A stretch of 64,000 nt of DNA from Eupeodes corollae (taxonomy: Eukaryota; Arthropoda; Insecta; Diptera; Syrphidae): contig NC_079149.1 of NCBI RefSeq assembly GCF_945859685.1, forward strand, positions 85,861,073 to 85,925,072, in the 5' to 3' direction. The notes under the pieces are model-generated. The model saw nothing but the letters and a program-made list of their open reading frames with translations, had not been told where the DNA came from and did no database searches. Position numbers and translations under genes: made by a program. Within the stretch, counting starts at the first letter, position 1. Each line of letters opens with the position of its first letter. Below, in pieces: positions 12,051-24,276 of this stretch.

Positions 12051-12879
12051 TTTTTTTTTTTGTTGCCAAGCAGCTGCCCCAAAGTTTCCTTTTTTTTTTC
12101 TTCCATATTCTAAAAATAAAAAACTTAAAGCAATAATTCTTATTTTGTAAGGAAATTGTATAAATAATATTACCTACCAAGACCAAATTTATTTCAAAAT
12201 AAAATGGAGACAGTCCGGTTTCAATGATGACCCTAAAATTTAGCTTGTTTTTCGGTTGTTGAAAACATCTTTTTATATAAAACCTTACTCAAATGAAAAC
12301 TTTGTTCTTTACATTATTGGAAACAAGATTGTTTGCAAAGCAGTTTTTCTAAGCATCGCTTATTGAGCTCTAGGCTTTTAAAAGTATCCCACCAGGAAGA
12401 TCGTAGATGATGATGTCGTCAATAAAATGGAAAAACAGATACGGACATCCTATTTAAAAAAAAATTCCACCGCGATTCTATCAGTTAATGGTGCTGGTTT
12501 TCCATCTTTAAGCTTGTCTACAACTTTTGCCTCTGTTTAATAAATATGACATATGTCTTCTTTGTAAAATGGTTTTGCATGCATCGGAAAAGAAATGTAA
12601 ATGAATAACAAATATAACGTTTGCTGTTAAAGTGTCTGGCTTTTATTTGGTATCGAAATCAATTTTCGTGTTTTTCATTTTTAGGCGTAGGTATATGTTT
12701 ACTTTTGTAAATCCTTAAAGATCACTTTGACGTCATTTTAAAACTCAAGATGATTTATGATATTTCCACAGAATTAAAAGCCAATTAAATATAATCATAC
12801 CTGATATTTTGTTAACATATCCTCTTTTTTCCATTTTATTAAATCAAATTAGGTTCGTGTATATTACTTACTTTACTTT
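12051..12879. other. Unassigned DNA between the HPF1 pseudogene and a LINE tail
   Basis: I cannot extend HPF1 similarity past about 12,050. A minus-strand frame near 12,380-12,460 gives a short hydrophobic stretch but no known motif. Nothing else is recognised. Confidence 0.4.
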
Positions 12880-13912
12880 TACTTTAGTTGGCGCTACAGC
12901 GAATTGTTCTGCTGGGCCTCAAGTAATAACTTTCGCCAGCTTACTCGATCTCCAGCTTGCTGCCTCCAGTTTCGAATGCCTAGTTGATGTGCGTCGGCTT
13001 CAACTTGATCACACCACTAGAGATGAGGCTTGGCGTTGAATATTTTGCGGGCTGGAGCTTCGATGTTCATTCGCTCGACATGCCCTAGCCATCTTAAGCG
13101 TTGTACACGCAATTTTTTGACCAGTGGTAAGTCGCTGTACAGCTCGTATAACTCCAGATTAAATCTTCTCCGCCAGATGTTACTTTGCCTGTCGACACAA
13201 AGCGGACCATAGATCGAACGTAGAACCTTTTTCTCAAAGATACCAAGATATCCTTCATCCGCCTGCGAGAGGTGCACCATACAGCAAGACTGGGATGATT
13301 AAAGTTTTGTACAGTGTCTCTTTGGTACTTCGCGATAAGGCGTAATTCCTCAATTGCTTACTTAGGCCAAAGAAACAGCGATTAGCAAGGGTAATTCTGC
13401 GTTTGATCTTCGAGCTAATGTCATTTGCAAAATTAACAGCAGTGGCCACTTACAAATTCGTTTATCATCTCGAAGTTGTAGCTGCCAATTGTCACATTTT
13501 GACCAAGTCTGCGGTGTGAGGCGACTCTATTTGACGACAGTAAATACTTCGTTTTGTCCTCGTTAATGTCAAGACCCATTTTCTTCGTCTCAGACTCGAC
13601 ATTAGAGAAAGCACCCGTCACTGCTCGTTTGTGTGGATTTTTGAAAGATGGTGCCACTTGTATTGGCGTTGGTGTTGCGCACCACTCTTTCAAGAACAAT
13701 ATTGAAGTAAATAGCTACATGACAGCGAATCGCCTTGTCGAAGTCCGCTAGTGGTTTCGAAGGTTTCGGTCGAGTCTCTTAAGATTTTGACGCATTAACG
13801 AGCATTTTCCAGCGTCATCCTGATAAATCTTATCAGTTTGGTAGGGATACCAAAACTCAACATGGCACGGTATAGTTCGTTCCTGTCTACACTGTCATAA
13901 TCTGCTTTATAG
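12880..13912 (-). mobile_element. Internally deleted LINE, family B (RTE/I-group), copy 1
   Basis: Minus-strand order: DSVDRNELYRAMLSFGIP near 13,870 (reverse transcriptase fingers), LRQGDSLSCSYFNIVLERV near 13,720, KMGLDINEDKTKYLLSS near 13,550, a YLGTAVN-equivalent near 13,440, LYKTLIIPVLLYG near 13,290, and ADEGYLGIFEKKVLRSIYGP then RVQRLRWLGHVERMN near 13,090. The stretch that should carry the YADD catalytic box, between FQKST and KRAVTGAFSNVE, is absent. The 3' end near 12,880 has TAAG/TAAAG-like repeats. The same family occurs at 28.95, 46.7 and 61.9 kb. Confidence 0.8.
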
Positions 13913-14269
13913 TTATATTATAATTTTATCTTCGGCGGCAACAAATGGAAACACAAAAAGTGGCAATAACCATAAACATCACAAACAAATTTCAAAATTT
14001 CCCATAGAGAAAAACCAAGTTTAACAACATTTTACAGTTATTGAACAAGCATTATCTTTCGTTGAGTTCATTTTGACATTTCAGTCACAGTATAAGAGTA
14101 TTTGGAATATACTCAACGAACTTAATACTGACAACGATTAAACGAGACGATAGTGATAAAGTTACGTGAAGCTCGATATTTTTAGAAAACATAGAAACGG
14201 TCAAAAAGTCACAAATATAAAATTTTACATATGTATTTAGAACCATTGAACTACTAACCTTTCTTTATT
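13913..14269. other. Unassigned DNA
   Basis: Nothing recognised between the two LINE remnants. Confidence 0.4.
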
Positions 14270-14715
14270 GTAAGTTAGGTTAAAGTGGCTGCGGATTCAG
14301 AATCCACACACTTAGGCCAAAAGAAAAGGCCCATTGTGATACCACATGAATCTAGAGAATTACTTCTTACTAGTCGAACCATTTTGAGCTTTTCATAAAG
14401 CGAACAAGATATTTAGTAGTCTCCCAGATGAATTTTGCAGTGCAGAGAAGGTAAGAGATTGCTTTCTCTTCTTCCTCGTAAATACAGCTAATGCTGAAGT
14501 CATGAGGCTACACCAAGTCGTATTGCGTGTCTGCCTATAAGACAGTGTCCCGTAAGGACACCTATTAAGTAGCTAATATGAAGTCTGCTTTGAGATAACA
14601 AGTCCTTAGAGCGCTTTAGGTCCAGTGAAGGTCATATGAGTTTTGTGTTATCGCAAAAGCTGTTTCTTTTAGCAGAAGTTTACATGTAGCTATCGGTATA
14701 ACTATCTTCTCCCTT
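14270..14715 (-). mobile_element. 3' remnant of the RNase H LINE family, copy 1
   Basis: On the minus strand this matches the end of the better preserved copy at 23.4-24.4 kb. Landmarks are IPIATCKLLL near 14,690, a diverged EEEE block near 14,480, a GGCCATTG-type 3' untranslated block, and a short (TAACC) tail at 14,273-14,280. The frame is destroyed by several stops. Confidence 0.65.
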
Positions 14716-16720
14716 TCAGGTTAAATATTTATTGGGATTTTTTTAAATATATTTTCTTTGTAAAATTTCAGAATTTTGAATCAAAACTTTCTACGGATAG
14801 CTACAAAAATAGGAACTCGGTTACATTCAACCAAAGTTCCTAGAACTCACAATTGATTTTAAACCGAGTTCTTCATATACGATTTTAATGTGAAGAAATG
14901 CTCGAGTTCTTAAACCTATTTTTAAAATTAAGTTCCATAGATATATCGAGAATTACTACCTCTAGTTTTCTTTTTATTTTAGAACTTCGTCAAGAAATTG
15001 GCTGTAAAAGTACATAGGTATCTATGAATAAGTATACTTATCAATATTTTCGATCATTTCAATCCTTCTTAGGTAGATGGACATATCAACATGATGTGCC
15101 TATCAATTTAGTCCATATTCAGGGAAACCTTACCTAAGTCCTATCAAATTAAAATTTGCTCCTTATGGCAATGGCTTAGCTCTCCTCTAATAGTACCGCC
15201 ATTGAAAAAAGAGAACTTGAAATTGTCTATTTTATGAAATTAGGTACCTTTTTATGGACACACCCCTTGTTCGCAAATAAGTCGGTTGCAAAATATTTAC
15301 AAAAAATAAAAATAAATCAAGATTCCCTTTGAATGTTCCAAAATAACATCTTCTCCAAAACCGCTTGGTACCCAATACTCTCAACCAATATAAATATATT
15401 TGTACATAAAACACTATTCTTCTAAAACATGGTTGGTAGTTTCTAGTAAACAGGATAAAGCAAATGCTTTTTTCTATACACCTTTTGTTGGTACGGTCCC
15501 AGCACGGCGCGCGGTGTGGTGCGGCATAGCAGCCATCGTCGCTTCGCTTTCGAAGAATTGCGGCCGCGAAAATGTCTGCTGGCAAAAATTAAACAACCGC
15601 ACACACACCAATATGGAGAGAAAGAGTAGGGCAATGCAAGAAATATCTAAGAACCAAAAGTAAGAAAAAAAAAACATTTTAACGACAATAAAAATAATAA
15701 AATAAGAATCAACATTTTTGGCAATTGTGTTTGAACGGACCGAACCCTCAACAAACCACCATCATGCATAGAAATATCGCAACTTTTCAAAACAAATAAA
15801 ATTAAGAGAACAATTTCGGTCGCATGGTGTTGTACCTTTTCATAATAGTTAACTTGTAAAAAGTGCTTACTAAAGTAATATCTAATCTTTTAAGCTTGGC
15901 ACCATGTATTGACTTGGAAGATTCAAACCCTACTATTCCGATATCCGAATAAATTCAATTTGGACAGTTAAGATCTGAACTGAATATTTGGATATTAAAT
16001 TAAGACTGTTGTGAAGATTCCATTCAAAAAGTTTTAAATATATCCATATCAAAGGCGGATTCAGACATACGAGTACTTAAAATATAGACGAGTTTTTGAG
16101 CAACGCTTCCAAATGTCTGTAAAGGAGTCCATAAAGTAAAATAGAATGTGTAAATCAACATTAAATTTACGTATTTCAAGGGCTAAAGTGACAATTGTAG
16201 TTATTGGATTTTTTAAGAACACTGGTATTGTCTAATTATTTAATTTTAACGCTCCTTACATATGAAAGCTTTCCAATATTCCAACTGTTTTCTAAATATG
16301 GCCTATCTAAAAGCTAGAACATAACAGTTTTAAAAGGTTTTTCTGTTAATTCACTGAGAAATGTTAGAAATTTTGTTGAAACCTAGATTTTTTTCAAAAA
16401 GAATATATTCTGTTCTTGTTACCATTTTTAAAGATCTGAAACATTTCTTCTTTTTTGTTTGTTTGTTTTTAGAATATTTTCTTCTTTAACAATTTCCGGG
16501 AATCTATTATTACTATCATTTTAAGTCTACTTAGTCGTGAATAAATTCTGAAGCTAGACCAATTTTAAGAAATTATTGTTTAGGGTGGCCCTTGAGCAAA
16601 TATATTGATCAAAAGGGGTCAATAATACTTAAAAAGAGAAAAGGGTTTCTTTTCTTTAATTTAAAGAACTAGGTGCGTTTACTTGCATAGTTTTGATTAT
16701 AATCCAAAACAAACAAACTA
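14716..16720. other. Unassigned AT-rich DNA with one GC-rich patch
   Basis: No gene recognised. GAACTCGGTT (14,813-14,822) and AACCGAGTTC (about 14,863-14,872) form an imperfectly spaced inverted repeat. A GC-rich patch at about 15,490-15,560 gives overlapping frames on both strands (for example minus 15,232-15,585) with no motif. Confidence 0.4.
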
Positions 16721-17196
16721 AGATTCCAGGCGGAGCTTTTGGCGGTAAAAGAAGTTTTGTCCTGGCTTAAAGAAAACATGATATCAACATCTGATATCCG
16801 TATTTTCTCAGATAGTATATAAGATCGATAATCGATGTCATAACCGAGAACTGTCTAATAGGAAAGCACGTCAAGCAGTTAAGAGTATTTTCAAACGTCT
16901 TTTGTAGAAGCTGTAAGGATGAGTAAAAGGAGGAAACAGTTCTTCACCTCTTCTATACATGCCTTGCCCTAGCTTAAAAACCCAAGAATTACCTTGGAGA
17001 GTTCTTCTATAATGGTCTAAACAATCTCAATCGTATGAACATAATCAGTCTTTCACGTTTCGTAAGGTACTCAACTTGTTTCATTGTGCTTAGAATAGAA
17101 GAAAGCCTCATTGTGGTACCACAATGGGCCATTGAAATGGCCTAAGTATGTCCTAATCCATAACGGACAGCCACTTTAACCTAATCTAACCTATAA
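16721..17196 (+). mobile_element. Internally deleted RNase H LINE, copy 2
   Basis: The 5' part (16,727-16,820) encodes a close match to QAELLAIKEVLSWLKEN and ISTSDIRIFSDS of the 23.4-kb copy. It then jumps to the block following SRSHISS, so roughly 370 bp of the RNase H region are lost. The 3' part keeps the cysteine-rich tail and the untranslated block, and it ends TAACCTAATCTAACCT. Several stops are present. Confidence 0.75.
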
Positions 17197-17459
17197 GTTA
17201 CTCAAATAAGTTGGCAAGAAACTATAGCGTGGGGCTCACAAATTACAAATAGTAGAATCTCTTCTCACTTCAATTCTAGAGAGATTCAAAGCTAGGGCAA
17301 CCAAAATAAATTTACTTCAAAAAGTTTTGTATTAATAATCAAATTTAAAAGAAAAAATAAAAGAGGCTGGGATGCGACCCACACTGATAACTTCCCATCC
17401 CGTCTGTCGATTTGTCTTGCTTAAAAGTTTGTCTTTATGTACTCGTATCAATTTTTACC

Positions 17460-18640
17460 AAATTTGAGTACTCTTTTTGTAGATTTTATTTTTTATATGA
17501 AAAAAGGGACTGTTGGATTTTTATATAAAAATTACTGAATATCGAAAACAATATTTTCTGTGAAATAAAATAAGTTTCAAGCCAATATTTTTAAGTTTTG
17601 AAAAGCTATTTGAGCCGAAAGTAAATTTTTACCAACTTTTATAAATTATTTTTTTTTAGGTTTTTATTTTTTGTAAAAAAACTGTCAATTCGATTTTTTT
17701 CAAACTTTAATAGTATGTTGACAACAAGATTTTTTGAAAGATAAAAGATAACTAAAGCCAACATCTCAAAGTTTTGAAAAGATATTTGAGTCGAAAATCA
17801 ATTTTTACCAATTTTTATAATTTTTTTTTTTAGGTTTTTATTTTTTGTAAAAAAACTGTCAATTCGATTTTTTTCAAACTTTAACTGAATGTTGACAACA
17901 AGATTTTTTGAAACATAAAAGTAAATAAAAGCCAATATCTCAAAGTTTTGAAAAGATATTTGAGTCGAAAATCAATTTTTACCAACTTTTATAAATTTTT
18001 TTTTTAGGTTTTTATTTTATGTAAAAAAACTATCAATTCGATTTTTTTCAAACTTTAACTGAATGTTGACAACAAGATTTTTTGAAAGACAAAAGTAAAT
18101 AAAAGCCAATATCTCAAAGTTTTGTAAAGATATTTGAGTCGAAAATCAATTTTTACCAACTTTTATAAATTTTTTGTTTAGGTTTTTATTTTTTGTAAAA
18201 AAAACTGTCAATTCGATTTTTTTCAAACTTAAACTGTATGTTGACAACAATATTTTTTGAAAGATAAAAGTAAATTAAAGCCAATATCTCAAAGTTTTGA
18301 AAAGATATTCGAGTCGAAAATCAATTTTTACCAACTTTTATAAATTTTTTTTAGGTTTTTATTTTTTGTAAAAAAAACTGTCAATTCGATTTTTCTCAAA
18401 ATTTTTCAGAATGTTGAAAACAATATTTCTTATAAGCTAAAATAAAATTGAAGCCTTAATTTCAAGTTTTTGAAAAGATATTTGAATCGATATTCAATTT
18501 TTACGAACTTCGAGTAATGTTTTTTTTTAGATTTTTATTTTTTATAAAAAAACTGTCAATTAGATTTTTCTCAAAATTTTATCAGATGTCAAAAACATTA
18601 TTCTTCGTTGCACAAAATTATTTTAGAAATAAAATCATAT
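17460..18640 (+). repeat. Tandem array, about 7 units of about 174 bp
   Basis: The landmark TGTCAATTCGATTTTT (with single changes) starts at 17,683, 17,857, 18,031, 18,206, 18,379 and 18,554, spacings of 173-175 bp. Each unit also carries TTTTGAAAAGATATTTGAGTCG, AATTTTTACCAACTTTTATA and TTAGGTTTTTATTTT blocks. Outer units are more diverged than the central ones, as expected for arrays that homogenise by unequal exchange. Confidence 0.88.
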
Positions 18641-18983
18641 TTCAGTCGTAAAATTTTGGAGGTGACAATTTTTTTTTTTCAGTTTTATTGATTTAAAAAA
18701 ATAACCGTTATATTGATTTTTTTCAAAAAATATACGTGTTTGGTATCACGTTACAATCTATTATATAAAATTTAATTCAAGTCTCTAGCGTTTTTGGTTC
18801 GTAAGATATTTAGGGTTAACCAAAATTTTCACCTTTTTTTCAAACTGCTATAGTAAAAAAACCACCCACGCAATTTTCTTGAGAGCCCTTTCTGCATCTT
18901 TCTGCCTTATTATCTGTATTACAAAATTTATTTGAAGTCGATATCTCTTCTGGTTCTTGAGCTATGGACCACGAAAAAAACGT

Positions 18984-19036
18984 CGCGAACGTACGGACGT
19001 ACGGACGTACAAACGTACGTACACACGCACGCACAG
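18984..19036 (+). repeat. ACGTACGGAC simple-repeat tract
   Basis: A short tract of GTACGGAC and related CGTACGT and CGCACGCACG repeats inside the dispersed repeat. It is rich in self-complementary ACGTACGT steps. Confidence 0.75.
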
Positions 19037-19152
19037 ACATCTTTCTAAAAATCTTTTATTTCGACTCTAGGGACCTTGAAACGTCGAGAAATGTCAAAAT
19101 TTTCAATTTGACAAATCGGACCCATTACAATAACTTCCTATGGGAAGTTAAA

Positions 19153-20760
19153 AATACTTTAAAAAAGCTTAACACTCAAAAAAATATGATGGAATCGACG
19201 ATGAGTGTCAGGAATTTAATGGCAACTCTAGTCTGTGTAAAGGAAATACAAAATTATGTTTTTTCAAAATATAATATAAACTGACGATATATTTTTTAAG
19301 GTTTCTTCCTAAGAATCTGAATGTTTGCTCTTTCTCTTATAAAATTAATTAAAATCATTGCTTAAAATTCTTTCCCAGGGCGGGTCATGTCTTGTTTTAA
19401 ACTTAAAAAACGATTATAATAAAATAATTAAATTTAAGTATTGAAATTTGAATGAAAAATTTTAATTTGATTAGGATTGCAATACTTTTACTTATTCCTT
19501 AAATTTATGCTATACTTAATTGCAAGATGCTTTGAGTTTGGAAAGTCTACACTAACTTAAGAATTCGTTTCACTGTCTCTCCTCGAATTCGGTACCGAAC
19601 TAATATTACATTGAGTTTGATTTTAGAAAATTGTTCACTAACTGTGTCTGCCTTTATTAAATTTTGCACTGAAATGTTTAAATTTTTTGTTTAATTATCA
19701 GAAATTAAGCATGGAACCAATGCTCGCTCCCTTAGAGTGCAAGTAAAAAAGAGGAAATTAACTAAAGCGAATAATAAAATTAGAAATTTTTTTGGCCACA
19801 AATGTACATATGTATATTCCTTTAGCATGATGATCAAGAGAAGAACGACCAGAAGAAGTAAAATACAGGAAGGTATAGTCTAAGACCGGTCCCTATTCCA
19901 AGCACGATTTGGCCTTGAATTGAACGCAGTTGTTTATGGTCGTTTATGGCTGGAGGGATATGGCGTGCTCGTTGCTCCATATTTTCTTCAATGTTTTCTG
20001 CGAAACGAATTGCCAAAAGGAAGTGAGGGGCAATTTTGGGGAACAACGTCGCTCGTCGTCGTAGTCGTAGTCGACTTGGTTGATGACGGTCTTAGGTAGG
20101 TACGCGCGCGTTAGAATACTTACAATGACTTAGAAAAAGGATTGCGATATTTTTAGAAGCCATGTTTCGTTCTTTTTATTTCCTTTTTTTTTTTGTTAAT
20201 TTTTAGAGAGGATGGCGGTGTTAATGTCGAAAAATGTATAAACCTCTATATGTGGTTTAAGGCCCTGTGTGCATTGTAAGGAAGAAGTGCCATATGTCTG
20301 TGTATGGTTGTGTCAGTGTCGGTGGTGGTGTCGGTGTCGGCCTTTGGTTGCAATTCGTAACCACAAAGCATTAAGTAATCTATTTATTTTTGTTTTATTC
20401 TTGATAGGTTACCCTTCCTTAATCCTAACCATACATAGATTATTTGTTGTTAGGAGGATGTTCTGTGTTTAAGTATAATAATGGCTGCGGGCTAAATTTT
20501 TTGTTCTGTTGATGGTGATTTAACCATAATATCTATTTTTTTATTTTTATTTCACAAGAGCGTCCACTAGTTTTTGTTTGACTTTTAATTAGCTTTTGAA
20601 AGATATCTACCTTCAACTTAACCTTTTAATTCAAATAGAAACTAGGTAAAGGAAATAACGGAAGAAATAAAACTATATTTCCAATATCGTAGCTAGAATT
20701 TAAACGAAATAAATTAAATCAAGTTGTTAAGAAGTATAAAGATATGTACATTTATTTGTT
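19153..20760. other. Unassigned DNA
   Basis: No gene recognised. A GC-richer stretch at 19,840-20,110 contains CGTCGT and CGTAGT runs and a TTTATGG pair. Another at 20,310-20,345 is a GTGTCGGTG simple repeat. These could be single-copy non-coding DNA, but I cannot assign them. Confidence 0.4.
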
Positions 20761-20924
20761 TTATGCCGAATCCGAACGGCTTGTTTGAGAAAGCCCTTTT
20801 CATGACAAGAATTATTTTTAAAAGGGGGGCAGTACGCTTGAAAAAAAATCTTTAGTTGGCACAGACATGGATTGAATCCAAGACTACTAGCCTGTCAGTC
20901 CTAGGCACTAATTGTCCCGCCTAA
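20761..20924 (-). mobile_element. tRNA-derived SINE, copy 2 (truncated)
   Basis: Retains the head-proximal half of the SINE: GAACGGCTTGTTTGAGAAAG, TTTTCATGACAAGAATT, GGCACAGACATGG and the tRNA-like end CCTAGGCACTAATTGTCCCGCC. The 3' half, present in the copies at 22.65, 35.0 and 38.2 kb, is missing. Confidence 0.7.
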
Positions 20925-22651
20925 AAAAAAGGAAAATCTCAGCTTCCAGGCGGCCAATTGACATTACCAAGATGACACAATTTAAAAATTTGCATGAAGC
21001 AATCTATGTCTTCAATTTCTGTGAAAAAGAAAATGGTTAAAAGTAATTACAACGCCCACCGTTTACAGTTTAGCTCCAAGGCTCAACATTTACACTGTAC
21101 ATTCACAAACTTTTGGGACTATTCTACTACAGGATTTCAAATTACATACAAAAAATCTGATACACTTTCATCTTCGTTGCCGAAACGTTTAAACATAGTT
21201 TCAATCAACCCCAAACCCAAACGGAAGTAGGAAAAATTTTAAGCATTGATATTTGATTGCCAGTGTAACATTTCTCATGGGATGAGTTTTTGTTTTTATA
21301 GTATGAGATGTCCCTGAGGTATGGGCTCAGATGGGCTACATTCACACTGACCACAAAAACATTTAGCACGGTTTATGCTCTAGCTTAGGTCATATAGAGT
21401 AAGAAAGAAATCGTCCCAACTAAATATGAAAAACCCGCAAACAAACTTATTGAAAGAAATGGGTTGTGCAATTGTGCATTCGATTAGTTCATCCAAATAC
21501 AAAACCTTTCCTTTGATACATTTTTTTTTTCAAGTAAAAAGTTAAGTTTTCAACCAAATTTAAAATGTATATTCAATTCTATTCTATAATATACAAAAAT
21601 TTATCATTCTTTCGATATATAGTGTGAGAGTCGGACTTACAAATGGAATACTTAATATGATGATAAAGCAATCAAATTACGAATTTCCAAAAATTGCACT
21701 TTTTTAATGTTATCAAATGAATTTTAGCCGAAAGACTCAATTTTTGACCACTTTTTGAAAGTAATTGGGTTCTTTTATTAGCTATAACACTCCAATTATT
21801 TTATTCCTAGCCGTCAATGGTATCCGACTTATCTGAGTAAACTATCGACTTTAAATAACTCCATAATAAGTAGTCCAGCCATGTGGTAGATTTTTTAGAC
21901 GTTGTTCAGACGTAAGTCTATTTATTACAAATTCAAAATCTGAACTGAGCATGACAGCTGTCAAAAAGACCAATTCCAGATTGAAAACTACAATTTTAAA
22001 TCAACTTAAAACCAGGAGGGGTCATATGAACTATAAAGCTCGTACAATTCAGTTGATTTCATCCGCAGATTTTGTTGTAATCTAATAAATCAAAAAAAAC
22101 AGTTAGTCTGCCAAAAACAACCAAAATGTTTATAATAATCTTGAAGATATTTACAAAATTTAAAATTTAAAAAAAAATTATTAATGCTATAAATTTATGA
22201 ATAAGATCTTTTCTGAAAAAATTGTAAATATTCAGTTTTTTAAAAGAAACGTTGAGTAAGATTGATAAGATTACAAATTTAATATTATATTCTGAAAAAC
22301 ACACCATTTTTTATTATTTTGTCTTTAAAACCCTGAAACTCGTCTTTAAATCCATCTTATTTTTTACGCACATAGAGTGTGTTAAGCTTTCTTAAAGTTT
22401 TTGTTTTCTTTTAAAATTGATTAAAATACAAAAACTCTTAAAGTCTTTATAAATTGGAATTGGGATTTTAACATGGCTTATTGAAAAACATGTTGAACGT
22501 TCTAATAATATAAACTAAGTATTCTTTATATTCAGTTTTATTTTCCAAGGAAAAAAACATCAAATTTGTCTGTCAACATTCCTCATTTCCTGGGCTTTTG
22601 CGTCTATATTTTTGTAGCGTTCTTCGCATGGAATTGTTTCCATAAAAGTGG
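20925..22651. other. Unassigned AT-rich DNA
   Basis: No gene or repeat family recognised. The frame at 20,994-21,230 has no motif. Confidence 0.4.
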
Positions 22652-22925
22652 CGGCGCACCAATCCGTTGAGAACTGGGGTTTAGTGACTTACAACTCTCC
22701 AACCACTCCTGTGCGAGTACTGTTGTCAGTGATAGAGGGGACCTACAATTTTAAGATGAATCTGAACGACTAATTTGAGAAAGAACTTTCAATGACAAAA
22801 TGGAGGATTTGTCAATTCTTCTCAAGACGCAGTACCAGTGAAAAAAAAACTTAGATGGCACAGGCAGGGGTTGAACTCAAGACCTCCTGCATGACAATCC
22901 ATCGGGTACTAATGGCAACAAGAAC
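22652..22925 (-). mobile_element. tRNA-derived SINE, copy 3 (near full length)
   Basis: Reading from the head on the minus strand, a diverged A-box region is followed by GAGTTCAACCCCTG, a recognisable B box of a tRNA promoter. Then come the GCCATCTAA block, the body with GGGACCTAC (plus strand GAGGGGACCTAC), and the 3' end complementary to GGCGCACCAATCCGTTGAG. It would be transcribed by RNA polymerase III. Confidence 0.8.
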
Positions 22926-23394
22926 TGAAAACATTATTTTTGAAAAATGCTACGTTTCAGCACAATTTCTAAAATGTTTTTGCATAAAATGAACCCAAAC
23001 CCTCTATAAGCTATTGTATTAAAGTTCTTAATCTACTACAACCAATCATACTGCATTCGTGTCCAAAACTCTAGAGAGTTAGAGAAAGGGAATTAAGTGG
23101 ACGTTATCAGTACAGAGTTTAGTAAGGCCTTTGATAAAATCAGAGTCCAAATAAGTTATCTTAAACTTGATTTCCCACCCATTTTTATTTCATGGCTCAG
23201 TTCGTATCTTTGATAAACATCGATATACGAGTAGATTTGTTTTCAGGGTCTCAATCTCCGAATTCATTTAAATAAACTCAGGAGTCCCTCAAGGGAGCCA
23301 TTTTGGTCCTTTATAATTCGTCTTAACTATTAACAATTTCGGCTCATTTAAGATTTGTTGCTACAAAAATTTCTTACAATTCAATGCCTAATGA

Positions 23395-24276
23395 TCTTTT
23401 TGGGAGGATAGGACATTCTTAGAGGATGAGTCAATCCACTTTTACACAGATGGCTCAAAGACCAAAGAAGGGGTTGGTGGTGGTGTGTACTCTGAACGAC
23501 TGAAATTAAGTCTCTCATTCCGCCTTCCCAATCATTGCAGCGTGTTCCAGGCGGAACTTTTGGCGATTAAGGAAGTCTTGTCTTGGCTCAAAGAAAACGT
23601 GATATCAACATCTGATATCCGTATTTTCTCCGACAGCCAGGCCGCTATCAAATCGCTGGACTCAGTCTCTACAAACTCTATAACAGTCCATAACTGTCGA
23701 TCATCTCTAATGGAGATGGCGCAACAGTTTAATATTCACCTTTGCAGGGTGCCGGGCCATAGAGACATTCCAGGTAACTGTAAGGCAGATGAACTCGCCA
23801 GGAACGGTACAGTACAGCCCATCCTACCACGTTTGGCAAATACTGGCATACCAATCGCTACTTGTAAAATGTTGCTAATGCAAGACACTGCGAGGACGGC
23901 AGGCACCAGGTGGAACAACATCACCACGTGTCAAGTCGCAAAAAACATCTGTCCAACACTGGATTTAAAACGTTCAAGCTGCTTGCTCTCTCTAAGCAGA
24001 TCGCATATAAGCTCGATAATAGGTGTCATAACCGGACACTGTCTAATAGGAAAGCACGCCATGAGACTAGGCGTATTCTCAAATGACTTTTGCAGAAGCT
24101 GTATGGACGAGGAAGAGGAAGAAACGGTTCTTCATCTTCTCTGCACATGCCCTGCTCTAGCTCGAAAACGCAAGAATTACCTAGGAGAATTCTTCTTTAA
24201 CGATCTAAACGATCTAAATGATATCGGGATAATCAGCCTCTCACGTTTCGTAAGAGACTCTAACTGGTTCCATTGA
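23395..24276 (+). CDS. C-terminal RNase H and zinc-knuckle part of a LINE polyprotein
   Basis: An uninterrupted frame of about 293 codons with no start of its own, because the element is 5'-truncated. RNase H removes the RNA template during element replication. All four acidic active-site positions are visible: YTDGSK, QAELLAI, FSDSQAA and CKADELAR. A cysteine/histidine-rich tail follows: CRSCMDEEEEETVLHLLCTC, then PALARKRKNYLGEF. This is the usual end of RNase-H-bearing insect LINE proteins. The stop is TGA at 24,274. With no upstream reverse transcriptase or promoter, expression is unlikely. Confidence 0.85.
   Translation, partial: SFWEDRTFLEDESIHFYTDGSKTKEGVGGGVYSERLKLSLSFRLPNHCSVFQAELLAIKEVLSWLKENVISTSDIRIFSDSQAAIKSLDSVSTNSITVHNCRSSLMEMAQQFNIHLCRVPGHRDIPGNCKADELARNGTVQPILPRLANTGIPIATCKMLLMQDTARTAGTRWNNITTCQVAKNICPTLDLKRSSCLLSLSRSHISSIIGVITGHCLIGKHAMRLGVFSNDFCRSCMDEEEEETVLHLLCTCPALARKRKNYLGEFFFNDLNDLNDIGIISLSRFVRDSNWFH

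Larger units (their letters stand above)
17363..19152 (+). repeat. Dispersed repeat carrying a tandem satellite-like array
   Basis: A composite repeat of about 1.8 kb. The left part begins around GAGGCTGGGATGCGACCCAC and CACTGATAACTTCCCAT. The middle is a tandem array of about 174-bp units. The right part holds a unique block (18,840-18,985), a tract of ACGTACGGAC repeats and a terminal block ending with the hairpin AACTTCCTATGGGAAGTT. Left TAACTTCCCAT and right ATGGGAAGTTA are inverted copies, as are CGATTTGTC and its partner, so the unit could be a foldback- or MITE-like element. Left and right ends of the same family occur at 31.3/33.9 kb and 41.5/44.4 kb. No coding capacity is seen. Confidence 0.7.

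Noticed and set aside
14813..14872. Inverted repeat GAACTCGGTT / AACCGAGTTC as element ends
   Set aside because: Only 10 bp, 40 bp apart, without target duplication or a related copy in the window.
15232..15677. Overlapping frames up to 117 codons on both strands in a GC-rich patch
   Set aside because: No motif, starts not always ATG, and both strands open at once, as expected from base composition.
17363..17400. Box-B-like sequence (complement GGGTCGCATCC) suggesting a second SINE
   Set aside because: Two mismatches to the B-box consensus and no A box at the right distance.
18840..19284. Plus and minus frames in the right end of the dispersed repeat
   Set aside because: They cross simple ACGTACG repeats (giving runs such as VRTYGRTNVRTHART) and are not protein-like.
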